DNA of 64,000 nucleotides from CBDCPI01 sp965220245 (GTDB taxonomy: Bacteria > Chloroflexota > Dehalococcoidia > Lucifugimonadales > UBA3495), in NCBI GenBank assembly GCA_965220245.1, contig CBDCPI010000013.1, forward strand, positions 248,001-312,000, written 5' to 3'. The position numbers and the translations under genes are program-made. The notes under the pieces are model-generated. The model worked only from the letters and a program-made list of their open reading frames with translations. It was not told the DNA's origin and made no database searches. This document shows, in pieces, positions 7,954 through 15,653 of the stretch; the stretch's first letter is position 1, and every line of letters starts with the position of its first letter.

Positions 7954-10247
7954 CCATTCTCCGTTGAGGATACCGGTACGGCATCCGGCGGCGCTTCTTC
8001 GAGACCTTCCTCTGCGGTCGTCGGGAGCGGAGCCAAAGGCAATTCGATGGTCATCTCGGTGAACTGGCCCGGTTCCGACTCGACACGGATGGCGCCCCCG
8101 TGACGGCGCACAATGTCGCTGCACAAGGAAAGGCCCAGGCCCGTACCTTGGTCGGCAGGTTTGGTGGTGAAGAAGGGATTGAAAATCTTGTCTATGACGT
8201 CCAGTGGAATCCCGTTTCCGTTATCCTTGATGCGTATTTCCGCGTGGTCCTGGCCTCGCTGGGTCATCAGCCACAGCGTAGGAGTGTAGGGTCCGGACCC
8301 TGAGCTTGTCGAAGGGCCGCCCGCCTGGGCGAAGTCGCGCCGTCTCTGGTCGGTGGCATAGCAGGCGTTGCTCACCATATTCAGAAAAACTCGGCCCAAT
8401 TCTTGGGGAATTACCTCCAATTCGCCCATGTCCGCGTCAAAGTCCTGCCGCAGGTCCAGTTGGAAGTCCGGATCAGCGGCCCGGGCGCTGTGATAGGCCA
8501 AGCGTGCGTGGTCATCGAGCAGATAGTTAATGTTGGTAGGCTGCACCTCCCCAGTGTCCCTACCCATGAGAAGCATGTCGTGGACTATCCGGTTGGCCCG
8601 TTCGCCATGGGAACGGATCCGCACCAGGTTATTGCTCAAGTCCCCGCAGATCTCTTCAACCAGCCCTCTCTGTTCATCGTTTAGTTTCTCATCCCCCTCG
8701 CTGAGGACCTCCCGCAACTCCTGAAGCAGCTCCTCCGATACCTCGGAGAAGTTGTTGACGAAGTTCAAGGGGTTCCTTATCTCGTGGGCCACCCCCGCCG
8801 TTAGTTCACCCAAGGCCGCCAGCTTCTCCCGCATGACAATCTGGTCTTGGGCGCGGCGCAGGTCCGCCAACAAGGTTTCCAGTTGCTCGTTCTTACCACT
8901 CAGTTCCTCGGCCAGCTTCTCCACCAAATTCAGGCGCTGTACCTCCAGGGCGTGACGACGAAACACCTCCAAGGCAGCGGCCATGTCGGCAACCTCGTCC
9001 CGGCCTCCCAAGCTCTTGACCAATTCAGGCGCCTGGGCCTCCAGGTCACCGCCGGCCATACGTCGCATCCAGTCGGACAGCATCTTAAGGCGGCGCACCA
9101 GAATCCGGCCTACAAAAAGCCAAGCGATGAGCAATGCGCCGCTTACGCTGATGGCGCTAATGGCCAAAAGAAGGCCGCGGCCCGTTAGTATCGCCTGACC
9201 GGAAGCCTGGGCCGCCGCTTGCGCGCTGGCGCGGGCCGTGTTCACCAACCCATCCACCTCCCCTACGAGGTCAATGGCGATGTCACGGTTCAGCGCTAGT
9301 AGCTCCTGCTGATGCTCCGCCAATCTCAGTCGTCTGGCTAGCAAATCAAAGCCGTTTTGCTCCCCAATTCCCAACTCAAACAGCCGGGCAAAGATCGGGG
9401 AAACTTCTCCTGAGCCGGAGCCGAAGGGCTGCCCTGGAAAGTTACGGGGAGACAGTTCAAGAGCTGACAAGTTCCGCTCTATTCGGTTTGCGGCAGCCTC
9501 AAACCGCTCTCGTAGCGGCTCAATCAGGGACGCATCGGACAGAGTAAAAGCGTTGGCCAAAAGCTCCGTCGCGCTATTGCCGTCCGCCTGCAATTGCGAC
9601 AGGTAGCGGTAGTTGCTGAACTCCTCCAGTAAGTTTTCAGGCGAAAAATGTTGCGCCTGCGGCGCCGGAGGTTCGCCCCGGTTGCGGTAACCAGTCATGG
9701 TATAGAAGAGCTGATCATCAATGGCCGGAATTACGATGTTGTCCAAACGGCCGCGTAGTTCCGCCAGTTCCGCTCCCAAGGCTTCGCTGTCTGCCGTCAG
9801 CTTAAAGAGTTCTGCTTTCTCACTTTTGATTGCCTCAATATTGACAACCAGGGTGTCGGCAAGGGTACGAGATTCGGCAAAGCTCTCATAGGCCGGGTCC
9901 GTCTCTTCCAACAGAGCCAACTGCTTCTCGAAAGCCCGGTGCGCCTCGTCAATGCTAAGGTCCACCTGGTCGAACTCTTCCCCGGTAGATGCAGCCGTCA
10001 AACGCGGCGCCGCGGCCACCAAGACGCTGCTGTATTGGGCCACCTCAAAGGCCGCCGCCATCTGGGGGATACTGCTCTCGTTCACCCGACTTTGAGCGTC
10101 TCCTACCCGGTCGAAAGATAACCAGCCCACCAAGCTAGCCGCTATGGTCAGGGCTACCGCTCCCCCGATAGCCAAGTGGAGTTGGGTGGAGATGCGAAAA
10201 CGGCTTTCCCAAAGAGTTAGCCCGAGCCGTGTTAGAAGCTGTTTCAC
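7950..10247 (-). CDS. Membrane sensor histidine kinase (HAMP-HisKA-HATPase)
   Basis: A 765-aa kinase with a transmembrane helix at about 27-46 (IGGAVALTIAASLVGWL), a long helical extracytoplasmic sensor, a second helix at about 350-375 (LLLAISAISVSGALLIAW) and a HAMP linker. A coiled coil leads to the phospho-acceptor His in GVAHEIRNPLNFVNN; the ATPase domain has an N box (FLNMVSNACYATD), DNGNGIP and GTGLGLSL. A stretch GGPSTSSGSGP in the ATPase domain comes from a dispersed CCCTGAGCTTGTCGAAGGG repeat. Starts at GTG overlapping the binding-protein stop (GTGA). The MITE at 7852 supplies the stop; the pre-insertion frame would have ended two residues later. Probable partners are the adjacent binding protein and the phosphatase with a receiver domain. 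Confidence 0.9.
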   Translation of the reverse strand: MKQLLTRLGLTLWESRFRISTQLHLAIGGAVALTIAASLVGWLSFDRVGDAQSRVNESSIPQMAAAFEVAQYSSVLVAAAPRLTAASTGEEFDQVDLSIDEAHRAFEKQLALLEETDPAYESFAESRTLADTLVVNIEAIKSEKAELFKLTADSEALGAELAELRGRLDNIVIPAIDDQLFYTMTGYRNRGEPPAPQAQHFSPENLLEEFSNYRYLSQLQADGNSATELLANAFTLSDASLIEPLRERFEAAANRIERNLSALELSPRNFPGQPFGSGSGEVSPIFARLFELGIGEQNGFDLLARRLRLAEHQQELLALNRDIAIDLVGEVDGLVNTARASAQAAAQASGQAILTGRGLLLAISAISVSGALLIAWLFVGRILVRRLKMLSDWMRRMAGGDLEAQAPELVKSLGGRDEVADMAAALEVFRRHALEVQRLNLVEKLAEELSGKNEQLETLLADLRRAQDQIVMREKLAALGELTAGVAHEIRNPLNFVNNFSEVSEELLQELREVLSEGDEKLNDEQRGLVEEICGDLSNNLVRIRSHGERANRIVHDMLLMGRDTGEVQPTNINYLLDDHARLAYHSARAADPDFQLDLRQDFDADMGELEVIPQELGRVFLNMVSNACYATDQRRRDFAQAGGPSTSSGSGPYTPTLWLMTQRGQDHAEIRIKDNGNGIPLDVIDKIFNPFFTTKPADQGTGLGLSLCSDIVRRHGGAIRVESEPGQFTEMTIELPLAPLPTTAEEGLEEAPPDAVPVSSTENG

Positions 10248-11590
10248 GGCCCTCTGTCCCGCAGGCTTTCGTCTGAAAGAGTACGGATGGAATGGTAACG
10301 GCCGTCGGAACCGATCACCGTCAGAAAGACCGAGTCTGAACCTTGGTTATCACCGTCCCCATATCGTAGTTGGAACCCGTCGAGGTCGATGATGTCGGCG
10401 CCGCGGATACCGGCGAGGAAGCAGGTGCGGGTTACCTTTGGGCCACAGGTTTTGATACCCTCAATTGCCAAGCGGCCGGCCAGATAACCTTCAAAGGATA
10501 CAAAGCCGGGTATGGCGCCGGGGGCGTAGGCGGCCAGAGCGCGGCGGTAGGCGGCCACTATGGGAATGGAGTCATCCGCCGGAAAAGGCACCACCTGAGT
10601 GACGAATACGCCAGCGCCGTCAGGGCCCAGTTCTTTAGCCAACGCGTTGCTGCCTACGAAAGAGATGGTTATGAAAACGGCGTCCAACCCCGTATGCCGC
10701 GCCCAGCCGATTAACTCTGCCACCGGCTGGTAGGCCCCAACCAGAATCACCGCCTCGGGAGCACCCCGGCCCAGGTCCAAAAGGGCGGTCTTCACGGCCG
10801 TTGTGTTTCTTTCATACAACCCAATGGCCGCGGGCTCCATTCCTCGCCGCTCCAAGGCGCTTCTCACGCCTCGATACCCGGCACGGCCAAAGGAATCGTC
10901 TTGGTACATCACCCCAATCCGCTCCAGCCCCAGGTCGCCGGTCAACCGGGCAACCATCTCCTCCGTCTCCTGGTTGTAGGAAGCCCGAAGGTTGACCACG
11001 TTATCCCACTTGGCGTCACGTAAAAAGGCCGCACCGGTAAAGGGGGCAATGTAGGGAATTCCCCTGGACGCAGCCTCTGGGAGCGCGGAGCGGGATGTGG
11101 GGGTGCCAACGGCCCCAATCAGCGCAAAAACCGCCTCCTCTTCGATCAACCGCAGGGTGTTGGCGATGGCGGCTTCCGGTTCGTAGGCGTCGTCCAGCGA
11201 TAATAGCTCCAACCGCCGCCCGTGCATGCCGCCGTCCCGGTTTACCTCATGGAAAGCGGCCTCTATGCCCCGTCCCATGCTCCTCCCAAGCTCTTGGGCC
11301 GGGCCGCTGAAGGCGGCGGACTGGCCGAAGAGAATGCGTTGCGCGGAGACGCCCCCCACGAGTGAAGAGTTGTTAGTGGATAGTTCCTCGTCCCCCTTCT
11401 CTTCACTATTCACTATCCACTCGCCAGGGCCGTTTTCCTGTCCTGAGCCTGCCGAAGGGCCCTTCGGGAAACCGTCGGGGGCATCAAGGAATAGCCAGAC
11501 CACTAAACCAACGGCTACGGCAACGGCCACCGTTCCCCCGATGCCCACCACGAACAGTACATCCGCCGGTAAACGGGGGAGCCGCCACAC
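10244..11590 (-). CDS. Membrane-anchored LivK-type (type 1 periplasmic) binding protein
   Basis: Starts preferably at GTG 11590, giving VWRLPRLPADVLF then a transmembrane helix (VVGIGGTVAVAVAVGLVVWLF). A longer TTG start at 11668 would add residues encoded by a dispersed repeat. The body has the branched-chain amino acid receptor fold: ILFGQSAAFSGPAQELGRSMGRGIEAAF, LIGAVGTPTSRSALPEA, ERIGVMYQDDSFGRAGYRG and FEGYLAGRLAIEGI. Between the anchor and the fold is a segment with NSEEKGDEELSTNNSSLV, encoded by the second copy of the same repeat. There is no ABC permease or ATPase nearby, and the GTGA overlap with the kinase suggests a sensory rather than transport role. Confidence 0.83.
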   Translation of the reverse strand: MWRLPRLPADVLFVVGIGGTVAVAVAVGLVVWLFLDAPDGFPKGPSAGSGQENGPGEWIVNSEEKGDEELSTNNSSLVGGVSAQRILFGQSAAFSGPAQELGRSMGRGIEAAFHEVNRDGGMHGRRLELLSLDDAYEPEAAIANTLRLIEEEAVFALIGAVGTPTSRSALPEAASRGIPYIAPFTGAAFLRDAKWDNVVNLRASYNQETEEMVARLTGDLGLERIGVMYQDDSFGRAGYRGVRSALERRGMEPAAIGLYERNTTAVKTALLDLGRGAPEAVILVGAYQPVAELIGWARHTGLDAVFITISFVGSNALAKELGPDGAGVFVTQVVPFPADDSIPIVAAYRRALAAYAPGAIPGFVSFEGYLAGRLAIEGIKTCGPKVTRTCFLAGIRGADIIDLDGFQLRYGDGDNQGSDSVFLTVIGSDGRYHSIRTLSDESLRDRGP

Positions 11591-11650
11591 GAGTGAAGAG
11601 TTGTTAGTGGATAGTTCCCCGTCCCCCTTCTCTTCACTCTGCACTATCGA
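11361..11650. repeat. Duplicated 60-bp repeat inside the binding-protein 5' region
   Basis: Two nearly identical copies of a sequence containing GAGTGAAGAGTTGTTAGTGG and CCCCCTTCTCTTCACT lie at about 11361-11420 and 11590-11650, in the same orientation. The first is translated as NSEEKGDEELSTNNSSLV within the protein. The second abuts the GTG start and runs into the RsbW-like stop codon. A CCTGAGCCTGCCGAAGGGC repeat at about 11440-11460 is translated as PSAGSGQ. Confidence 0.85.
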
Positions 11651-12104
11651 CTCGGCTGGGGTCTCCAAGGTTGGGGGCCCTGAGCTTGACTAGTGTCAAA
11701 TGGTTTCTGCCTCCTTCCCGCCGGTAGCGCATCTCATCCATCAGCGTCCGCACCAGATGTAGGCCCAGCCCCCCCACCGGCCTGTCTTCCAATGGCGCTG
11801 TTACGTCGGGCGTGGGAGCATCCTGCAAAGGGTCGAAGGGCTTGCCATCGTCCGTAACCTCAATAGTCACGGACTCGGCTTCGGAGGTCAGTTTAAATTC
11901 AATCTCGTGGCAACCGTCCTCGTGGCAACCGTCAGCGTAGCCGTGGTTTATGATGTTGAGGCCCAACTCCTCCAGGGCCAGGTTCACCCGGAAGATGAGG
12001 TCCGGAGGCCATTCGTCCTCCTCGCCAAGGGCCTCTATCGCCGAGGAAAGGCGCTCCAGTTGGTCCGCTCTGGTTTCAATTTTGAGGCACAGCTTCGCGC
12101 TCAA
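11634..12104 (-). CDS. RsbW-like serine kinase / anti-sigma factor (HATPase)
   Basis: A GHKL ATPase of the SpoIIAB/RsbW type: ALEELGLNIINHGY is the N box, EVTDDGKPFDPL the G1 box and PVGGLGLHLVRTLMDE the lid. The preferred start is TTG 12104, which overlaps the upstream phosphatase stop as TTGA and has a GAGG ribosome site. The longer TTG at 12155 would overlap by 55 bp. A tandem duplication encodes GCHEDGCHE. In known partner-switching systems this kinase phosphorylates a STAS antagonist (14930) and is opposed by a PP2C phosphatase (12101); its target sigma factor is not in the window. The C-terminal VDSAE is read from the dispersed repeat at 11640. Confidence 0.87.
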   Translation of the reverse strand: MSAKLCLKIETRADQLERLSSAIEALGEEDEWPPDLIFRVNLALEELGLNIINHGYADGCHEDGCHEIEFKLTSEAESVTIEVTDDGKPFDPLQDAPTPDVTAPLEDRPVGGLGLHLVRTLMDEMRYRREGGRNHLTLVKLRAPNLGDPSRVDSAE

Positions 12105-13285
12105 GGTGAAGCCTCGCTTTTGGACGGTGGTTGGGGGCGGTAAAAGGTTAGACAAGTGATGTCATCGGACTGAGGGGTGTCCCCCACAAAGGAGTTAACG
12201 GCCGTAAAAACCGCCAGATTTGCCTTTTCCGGGTCCTGAGGAGGAGTAGCCGCGAACAGTTCCTGTAGGCGCTCAAGGCCAAACTGCTCTTCCTCACCAT
12301 TCATAGCCTCAGTGACGCCGTCGGTGTAGAACACCAGCATATCCCCGGGCGAGAGGGTCACCGTGTGCTGCCGGTACTGGAGGTCGGGGACAATCCCCAG
12401 AGCTATCCCATCGGTTAAGGGAAGTAGTGTCGAGGTCCCGTCGCTATGGACTAACAGGGGGCTGTTATGACCGCCGTTGGCGTAGGTCAACTCGCCGCTG
12501 GAAGGATCGTATACGCCGTATAGAACGGTAACGAACATTCCCGCCTCGTTGTCCGCTTCAAGCAGTTCGTTAACTTGGCGCAGCACCTCGCCGGGCCCGG
12601 TGTCGCTCATAGCGGTACTCTTCAGTAGCGTGCGGCTGGACATCATAAACAGGGCGGCCGGCACACCCTTATCCGATACGTCGGCCACGGCAAGGCCGAT
12701 GCGCCCGTCACCCAAGTACAGTACGTCAAAGAAATCACCCCCAACGTTGCGTGCCGCCTCCATCTTGCCGTACACCCCATAGTCTGGCCCCTTGGGGAAC
12801 TGGGTAGGGAGAATGGACTGCTGCATCCTCCTGGCGACGTCCAGTTCGTTCTGTAGCACCACCAGCTTGTCGCGGGATACGAGGGCCTCACGCCACTCAA
12901 CCATGTGGCGCAGCGTCCTCTCGATAGTTACTTGCAAGTCTTCAAAATCCAGGGGTTTGGTGACAAAGTCGAATGCGCCCCGGTTCATGGCCGTGCGTAT
13001 ATTCTTCATGTCACCGTAGGCCGAAATTATCACCGCGCGGATGTTCGGGTCTACCTTGGGTATCTGCTCCAGGAGCGTGAGACCGTCCATCTCGGGCATG
13101 TTGATGTCTGATAGCACCATGTCTATGCCCTCGTTCTGGCTCAGCTTTTCCAGAGCTTCTACGCCGTTTTGAGCAAAGACAAAGTTGTACCGGCCGGCTC
13201 GAATGTTCCGGCGCATACGCTGAAGCACAAGGGGTTCTAGGTCCGGTTCATCGTCAACCACCAGGATCTTGTACGCTTGCTGCAT
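12101..13285 (-). CDS. Response regulator fused to PP2C-type (SpoIIE/RsbU) serine phosphatase
   Basis: A 394-aa protein. The receiver domain (1-125) has the acidic pair DDEPD, phospho-acceptor D60 in LSDINMPEMDG and the conserved Lys in VTKPLDF. A coiled linker with RRMQQSILPTQFP precedes a PPM phosphatase with GGDFFDVLYLGDGR, VADVSDKGVPAALFM, TYANGGHNSPLL, FYTDGVTEAMN and DDITCL, so the metal-binding aspartates are present. It would convert phosphorelay input from the histidine kinase at 7950 into dephosphorylation of the STAS antagonist. ATG start; the upstream region was hit by an IS4-family element 21 bp away. Confidence 0.93.
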   Translation of the reverse strand: MQQAYKILVVDDEPDLEPLVLQRMRRNIRAGRYNFVFAQNGVEALEKLSQNEGIDMVLSDINMPEMDGLTLLEQIPKVDPNIRAVIISAYGDMKNIRTAMNRGAFDFVTKPLDFEDLQVTIERTLRHMVEWREALVSRDKLVVLQNELDVARRMQQSILPTQFPKGPDYGVYGKMEAARNVGGDFFDVLYLGDGRIGLAVADVSDKGVPAALFMMSSRTLLKSTAMSDTGPGEVLRQVNELLEADNEAGMFVTVLYGVYDPSSGELTYANGGHNSPLLVHSDGTSTLLPLTDGIALGIVPDLQYRQHTVTLSPGDMLVFYTDGVTEAMNGEEEQFGLERLQELFAATPPQDPEKANLAVFTAVNSFVGDTPQSDDITCLTFYRPQPPSKSEASP

Positions 13286-13314
13286 GTCTACTATCCTGTG
13301 CTCTCTCTATCCGG

Positions 13315-14649
13315 GCTGACAAGGGTAGGCAAAGTATGAAATAGGCATAAGAACTTGGAAAGCGCACAGCTTTCTGGCATCTTTTTGGTGAGAATCAGAA
13401 AGGCTGCCAGAGGTTCGCCATGCGCTTCCCAACCGAATACTACCAGATGAAGCAGACCATACAATACTACATGCCGCATCTCAGAGGGTCTCAGTTGAAG
13501 GGACTGGTCCTGTGGGTGTACGGCATCATAATGGCCCAGAGCGGCTGCCAGAACGCGGTCGCCGCTGAGCTTTCGTTCATAGGCAACTTCAACAGCATAC
13601 GGCAGTATCTCCGGGAGTGGCTGTACAATGGGCAGGACCGCGCCAACCCGTGCGGAGTGCAGTTGGATGTCAGACTGTGCTTCGTTCCACTGCTGCGATG
13701 GATTCTCAATTGGTGGAAGTCTGACAGATTGGTGCTTGCCATAGACCCGACGATGAAGGGCGACCGGATAAACGCCATTGCGATAAGCGTGGTCTATCGC
13801 AGTTGCGCTATTCCGGTGGCCTGGCACATCCTGCCCGCCAACAAACCCGGGCAGTGGATAGCGCCGGCGGTGAGTCTGCTGAAGTTGCTGTCCGAAGCGG
13901 TGCCGCCGGACATGAGCGTGCTGGTGATGACTGACCGCGGTTTGAGGAGTCCGCGGCTGTGGGAGCAGATACGCTCTGTGGGGTGGCATCCTTACATGCG
14001 GCAATCGGTCAACACCGTGTTCTGCCCTGACGGAGGAACCCGCCTGCCGGCGCGAGCGTTGGTGCCGGGGCCGGGGCACGCATATGTTGGGTCCGGGACG
14101 GCTTTCAGGGACAGCAGCAAGCGCCGCCGCGGGACGGTGATTGTGGTCTGGGACCAGGGCCAAGACGAGCCGTGGGTGGTGATGACCGACCTGCCGCCCG
14201 GCGAAGCAGGGGTGTGCTGGTACATGCTCCGGTTCTGGATAGAACTGGGCTTCAGAGCACTCAAGAGCTTGGGGTGGCAGTGGCAGAACACTCGCAGGAC
14301 CGATCCCGAACGGGTGGCGAGGCACTGGCTTGCGTTGTCGGTGGCGACGTTCTGGACGCTGGCGTATGGGACCAGGGTAGAAGACGCCAATGAGCTTGGC
14401 ATAGCGCCCGGCCATCTCAGAGCACCGCCGAAGGCTCTGGCGTCCACTCACCGCAGCGCTTGGAGCGCTCCCAAACGGACTATCAGTGTACTGCGGCAGG
14501 GCATCATCTGGCTGAGACGGCTGCTGCCCAAGGGCAGACTTTGGCGCAGGGTCTGGCTGCTTCCTGAACCGTGGCCGGAACCGTCGCCCGATATGAAGCT
14601 CATCTACCATGCAGAAACCTGAAACAATCAAATGCCTACCCTTGTCAGC
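13315..14649 (+). mobile_element. Intact IS4-family insertion sequence, 1335 bp
   Basis: Perfect 17-bp terminal inverted repeats GCTGACAAGGGTAGGCA (13315-13331) and complement (14633-14649) enclose one transposase gene. The flanks carry a perfect 9-bp duplication TCTATCCGG (13306-13314, 14650-14658). The intact ends, duplication and reading frame point to a recent insertion. It sits in the signalling operon between the STAS gene and the phosphatase gene, with its transposase running against them. Confidence 0.95.
13420..14622 (+). CDS. IS4-family DDE transposase
   Basis: 400 aa. The catalytic triad is D in LAIDPTMKGD, D in VMTDRGLRSP and E in the motif YMLRFWIELGFRALK. That last motif matches the IS4 YREK signature exactly (Y-x2-R-x3-E-x6-K). 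No frameshift is seen, so the enzyme is probably active. The gene starts 89 bp inside the left end of the element and stops 11 bp before the right inverted repeat. Confidence 0.92.
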   Translation: MRFPTEYYQMKQTIQYYMPHLRGSQLKGLVLWVYGIIMAQSGCQNAVAAELSFIGNFNSIRQYLREWLYNGQDRANPCGVQLDVRLCFVPLLRWILNWWKSDRLVLAIDPTMKGDRINAIAISVVYRSCAIPVAWHILPANKPGQWIAPAVSLLKLLSEAVPPDMSVLVMTDRGLRSPRLWEQIRSVGWHPYMRQSVNTVFCPDGGTRLPARALVPGPGHAYVGSGTAFRDSSKRRRGTVIVVWDQGQDEPWVVMTDLPPGEAGVCWYMLRFWIELGFRALKSLGWQWQNTRRTDPERVARHWLALSVATFWTLAYGTRVEDANELGIAPGHLRAPPKALASTHRSAWSAPKRTISVLRQGIIWLRRLLPKGRLWRRVWLLPEPWPEPSPDMKLIYHAET

Positions 14650-14666
14650 TCTATCCGGGGTAGGCC

Positions 14667-14831
14667 CAGGGTCTCTCAGTCTCTCAATTGTCATTCTGAA
14701 GGAGCCCTTCGACTTGGCTCAGGATAAACTCCGCGACTGAAGAACTTAAAGTCCTTGTCCAGAACCAACTTTGGCTTGCCGGAGGAATTTTAGACCCCTC
14801 ACTTCGTTCGGGGTGACAATTAAAAGACCCC
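14667..14831. mobile_element. MITE, CAGGGTCTTTTCATT family, copy 3
   Basis: It starts CAGGGTCTCTCAG and ends AATTAAAAGACCCC. The flanking 10-bp repeats ggggtaggcc / ggggtacgcc differ at one base. The interior has the palindromic CATTCTGAAGGAGCCC and CCCTCACTTCGTTCGGGGTG parts. It fills most of the gap between the IS4 element and the STAS gene. Confidence 0.75.
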
Positions 14832-14929
14832 GGGGTACGCCCGGCTCCTTTCGAGAAGGGGCGCCGGTCCGGATGCTTGGGAAGAGTCTGAAGCCGGTTA
14901 CTCGTTGGTTGCCGTTCACTCGTTGCCGT

Positions 14930-15268
14930 TCACTCGTTAAATGAAGCTAGGGCCTCAGCCTGAGACCGGTGGATGGAGATTATCTTGTCGAAACCGCTTA
15001 TCTCAAAGACTTCCCGTATTGGTTCCGAAAGGGAACAGACCGCGAATTTCGCTTTCTGGCTTCGCAGCGTCCTAGCCACCAGCAAAATCACCCGGAGACC
15101 CGCACTGCTGATGTAAGATAGCTGCTCCAAATCCAGTATAACGGCGCGCTCACTGGCGTCTATGGCGGCCTCCAGAGCAACCTGGAATTCCCGGGCATTG
15201 GCGCCATCGACTCGCCCCTCGGTCTTAGCAATCAACGTATCGCCCTGTCGTTCTGTCGTAACCCCCAT
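14930..15268 (-). CDS. STAS anti-sigma-factor antagonist (RsbV/SpoIIAA type)
   Basis: A 112-aa single STAS domain: TEGRVDGANAREFQ, the strand VILDLEQLSYISSAGLRVI with the phosphorylatable serine equivalent to RsbV Ser56 at about residue 55, then FAVCSLSEPIREVFEISGF. In known systems, when dephosphorylated by a PP2C phosphatase it binds the RsbW kinase and frees its target. Just beyond the stop the DNA has a tandem GCCGTTCACTCGTT duplication. It is the first gene of the minus-strand signalling locus and is separated from the phosphatase by the IS4 element and a MITE, so co-transcription may be broken. Confidence 0.92.
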   Translation of the reverse strand: MGVTTERQGDTLIAKTEGRVDGANAREFQVALEAAIDASERAVILDLEQLSYISSAGLRVILLVARTLRSQKAKFAVCSLSEPIREVFEISGFDKIISIHRSQAEALASFNE

Positions 15269-15359
15269 TGAGTGCGTCTCCTTAACGTTGCGTTGTGGTC
15301 CTAGATGCCGTACTCAGCAAAGTTCATGGGTTTCCCGGAGTCAAGAAGTTGCGCTGAAA

Positions 15360-15586
15360 GTAACTGTTCAGACTTGATGAGGCGAATTGACTGGGAGCCA
15401 CATCCGCAATGCTAATATAGTCCCCCCACGACACCTCGCCACCCAGCCCGTCATTCCCGCGTAGGCGGGAATCCAGAAGCGTCTGCAATCAGCAACGTTA
15501 CCTATCCTTGGCATTTTCTGGATTCCGGCTCAAGGCCGGAATGACGAGGTATGGGACGGAATGACACATCGAATCTGAACAGTTAT
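15360..15586. mobile_element. IS66-type MITE, older copy with a GTCATTCCCGCG core
   Basis: The left end GTAACTGTTCAGACTTGATG and right end GAATCTGAACAGTTAT are inverted repeats of the IS66-type family. The flanking octamers cgctgaaa and cgctaata match at six of eight positions, consistent with a decayed duplication. The core (15441-15545) is the CGTCATTCCCGCG / CCGGAATGACG palindrome. Gap 15269-15653 holds nothing else that I can see. Confidence 0.72.
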
Positions 15587-15653
15587 CGCTAATACATCAC
15601 ATTAGTTGACGCCGGGGCGGTCGATTGACGACACCTGCGAAAATGGGCCTGCC

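Noticed and set aside
13291..14694. 467-codon minus-strand frame across the IS4 element
   Set aside because: It is the antisense of a transposase with an intact DDE/YREK motif and spans both ends of the IS, so it cannot be a native gene.
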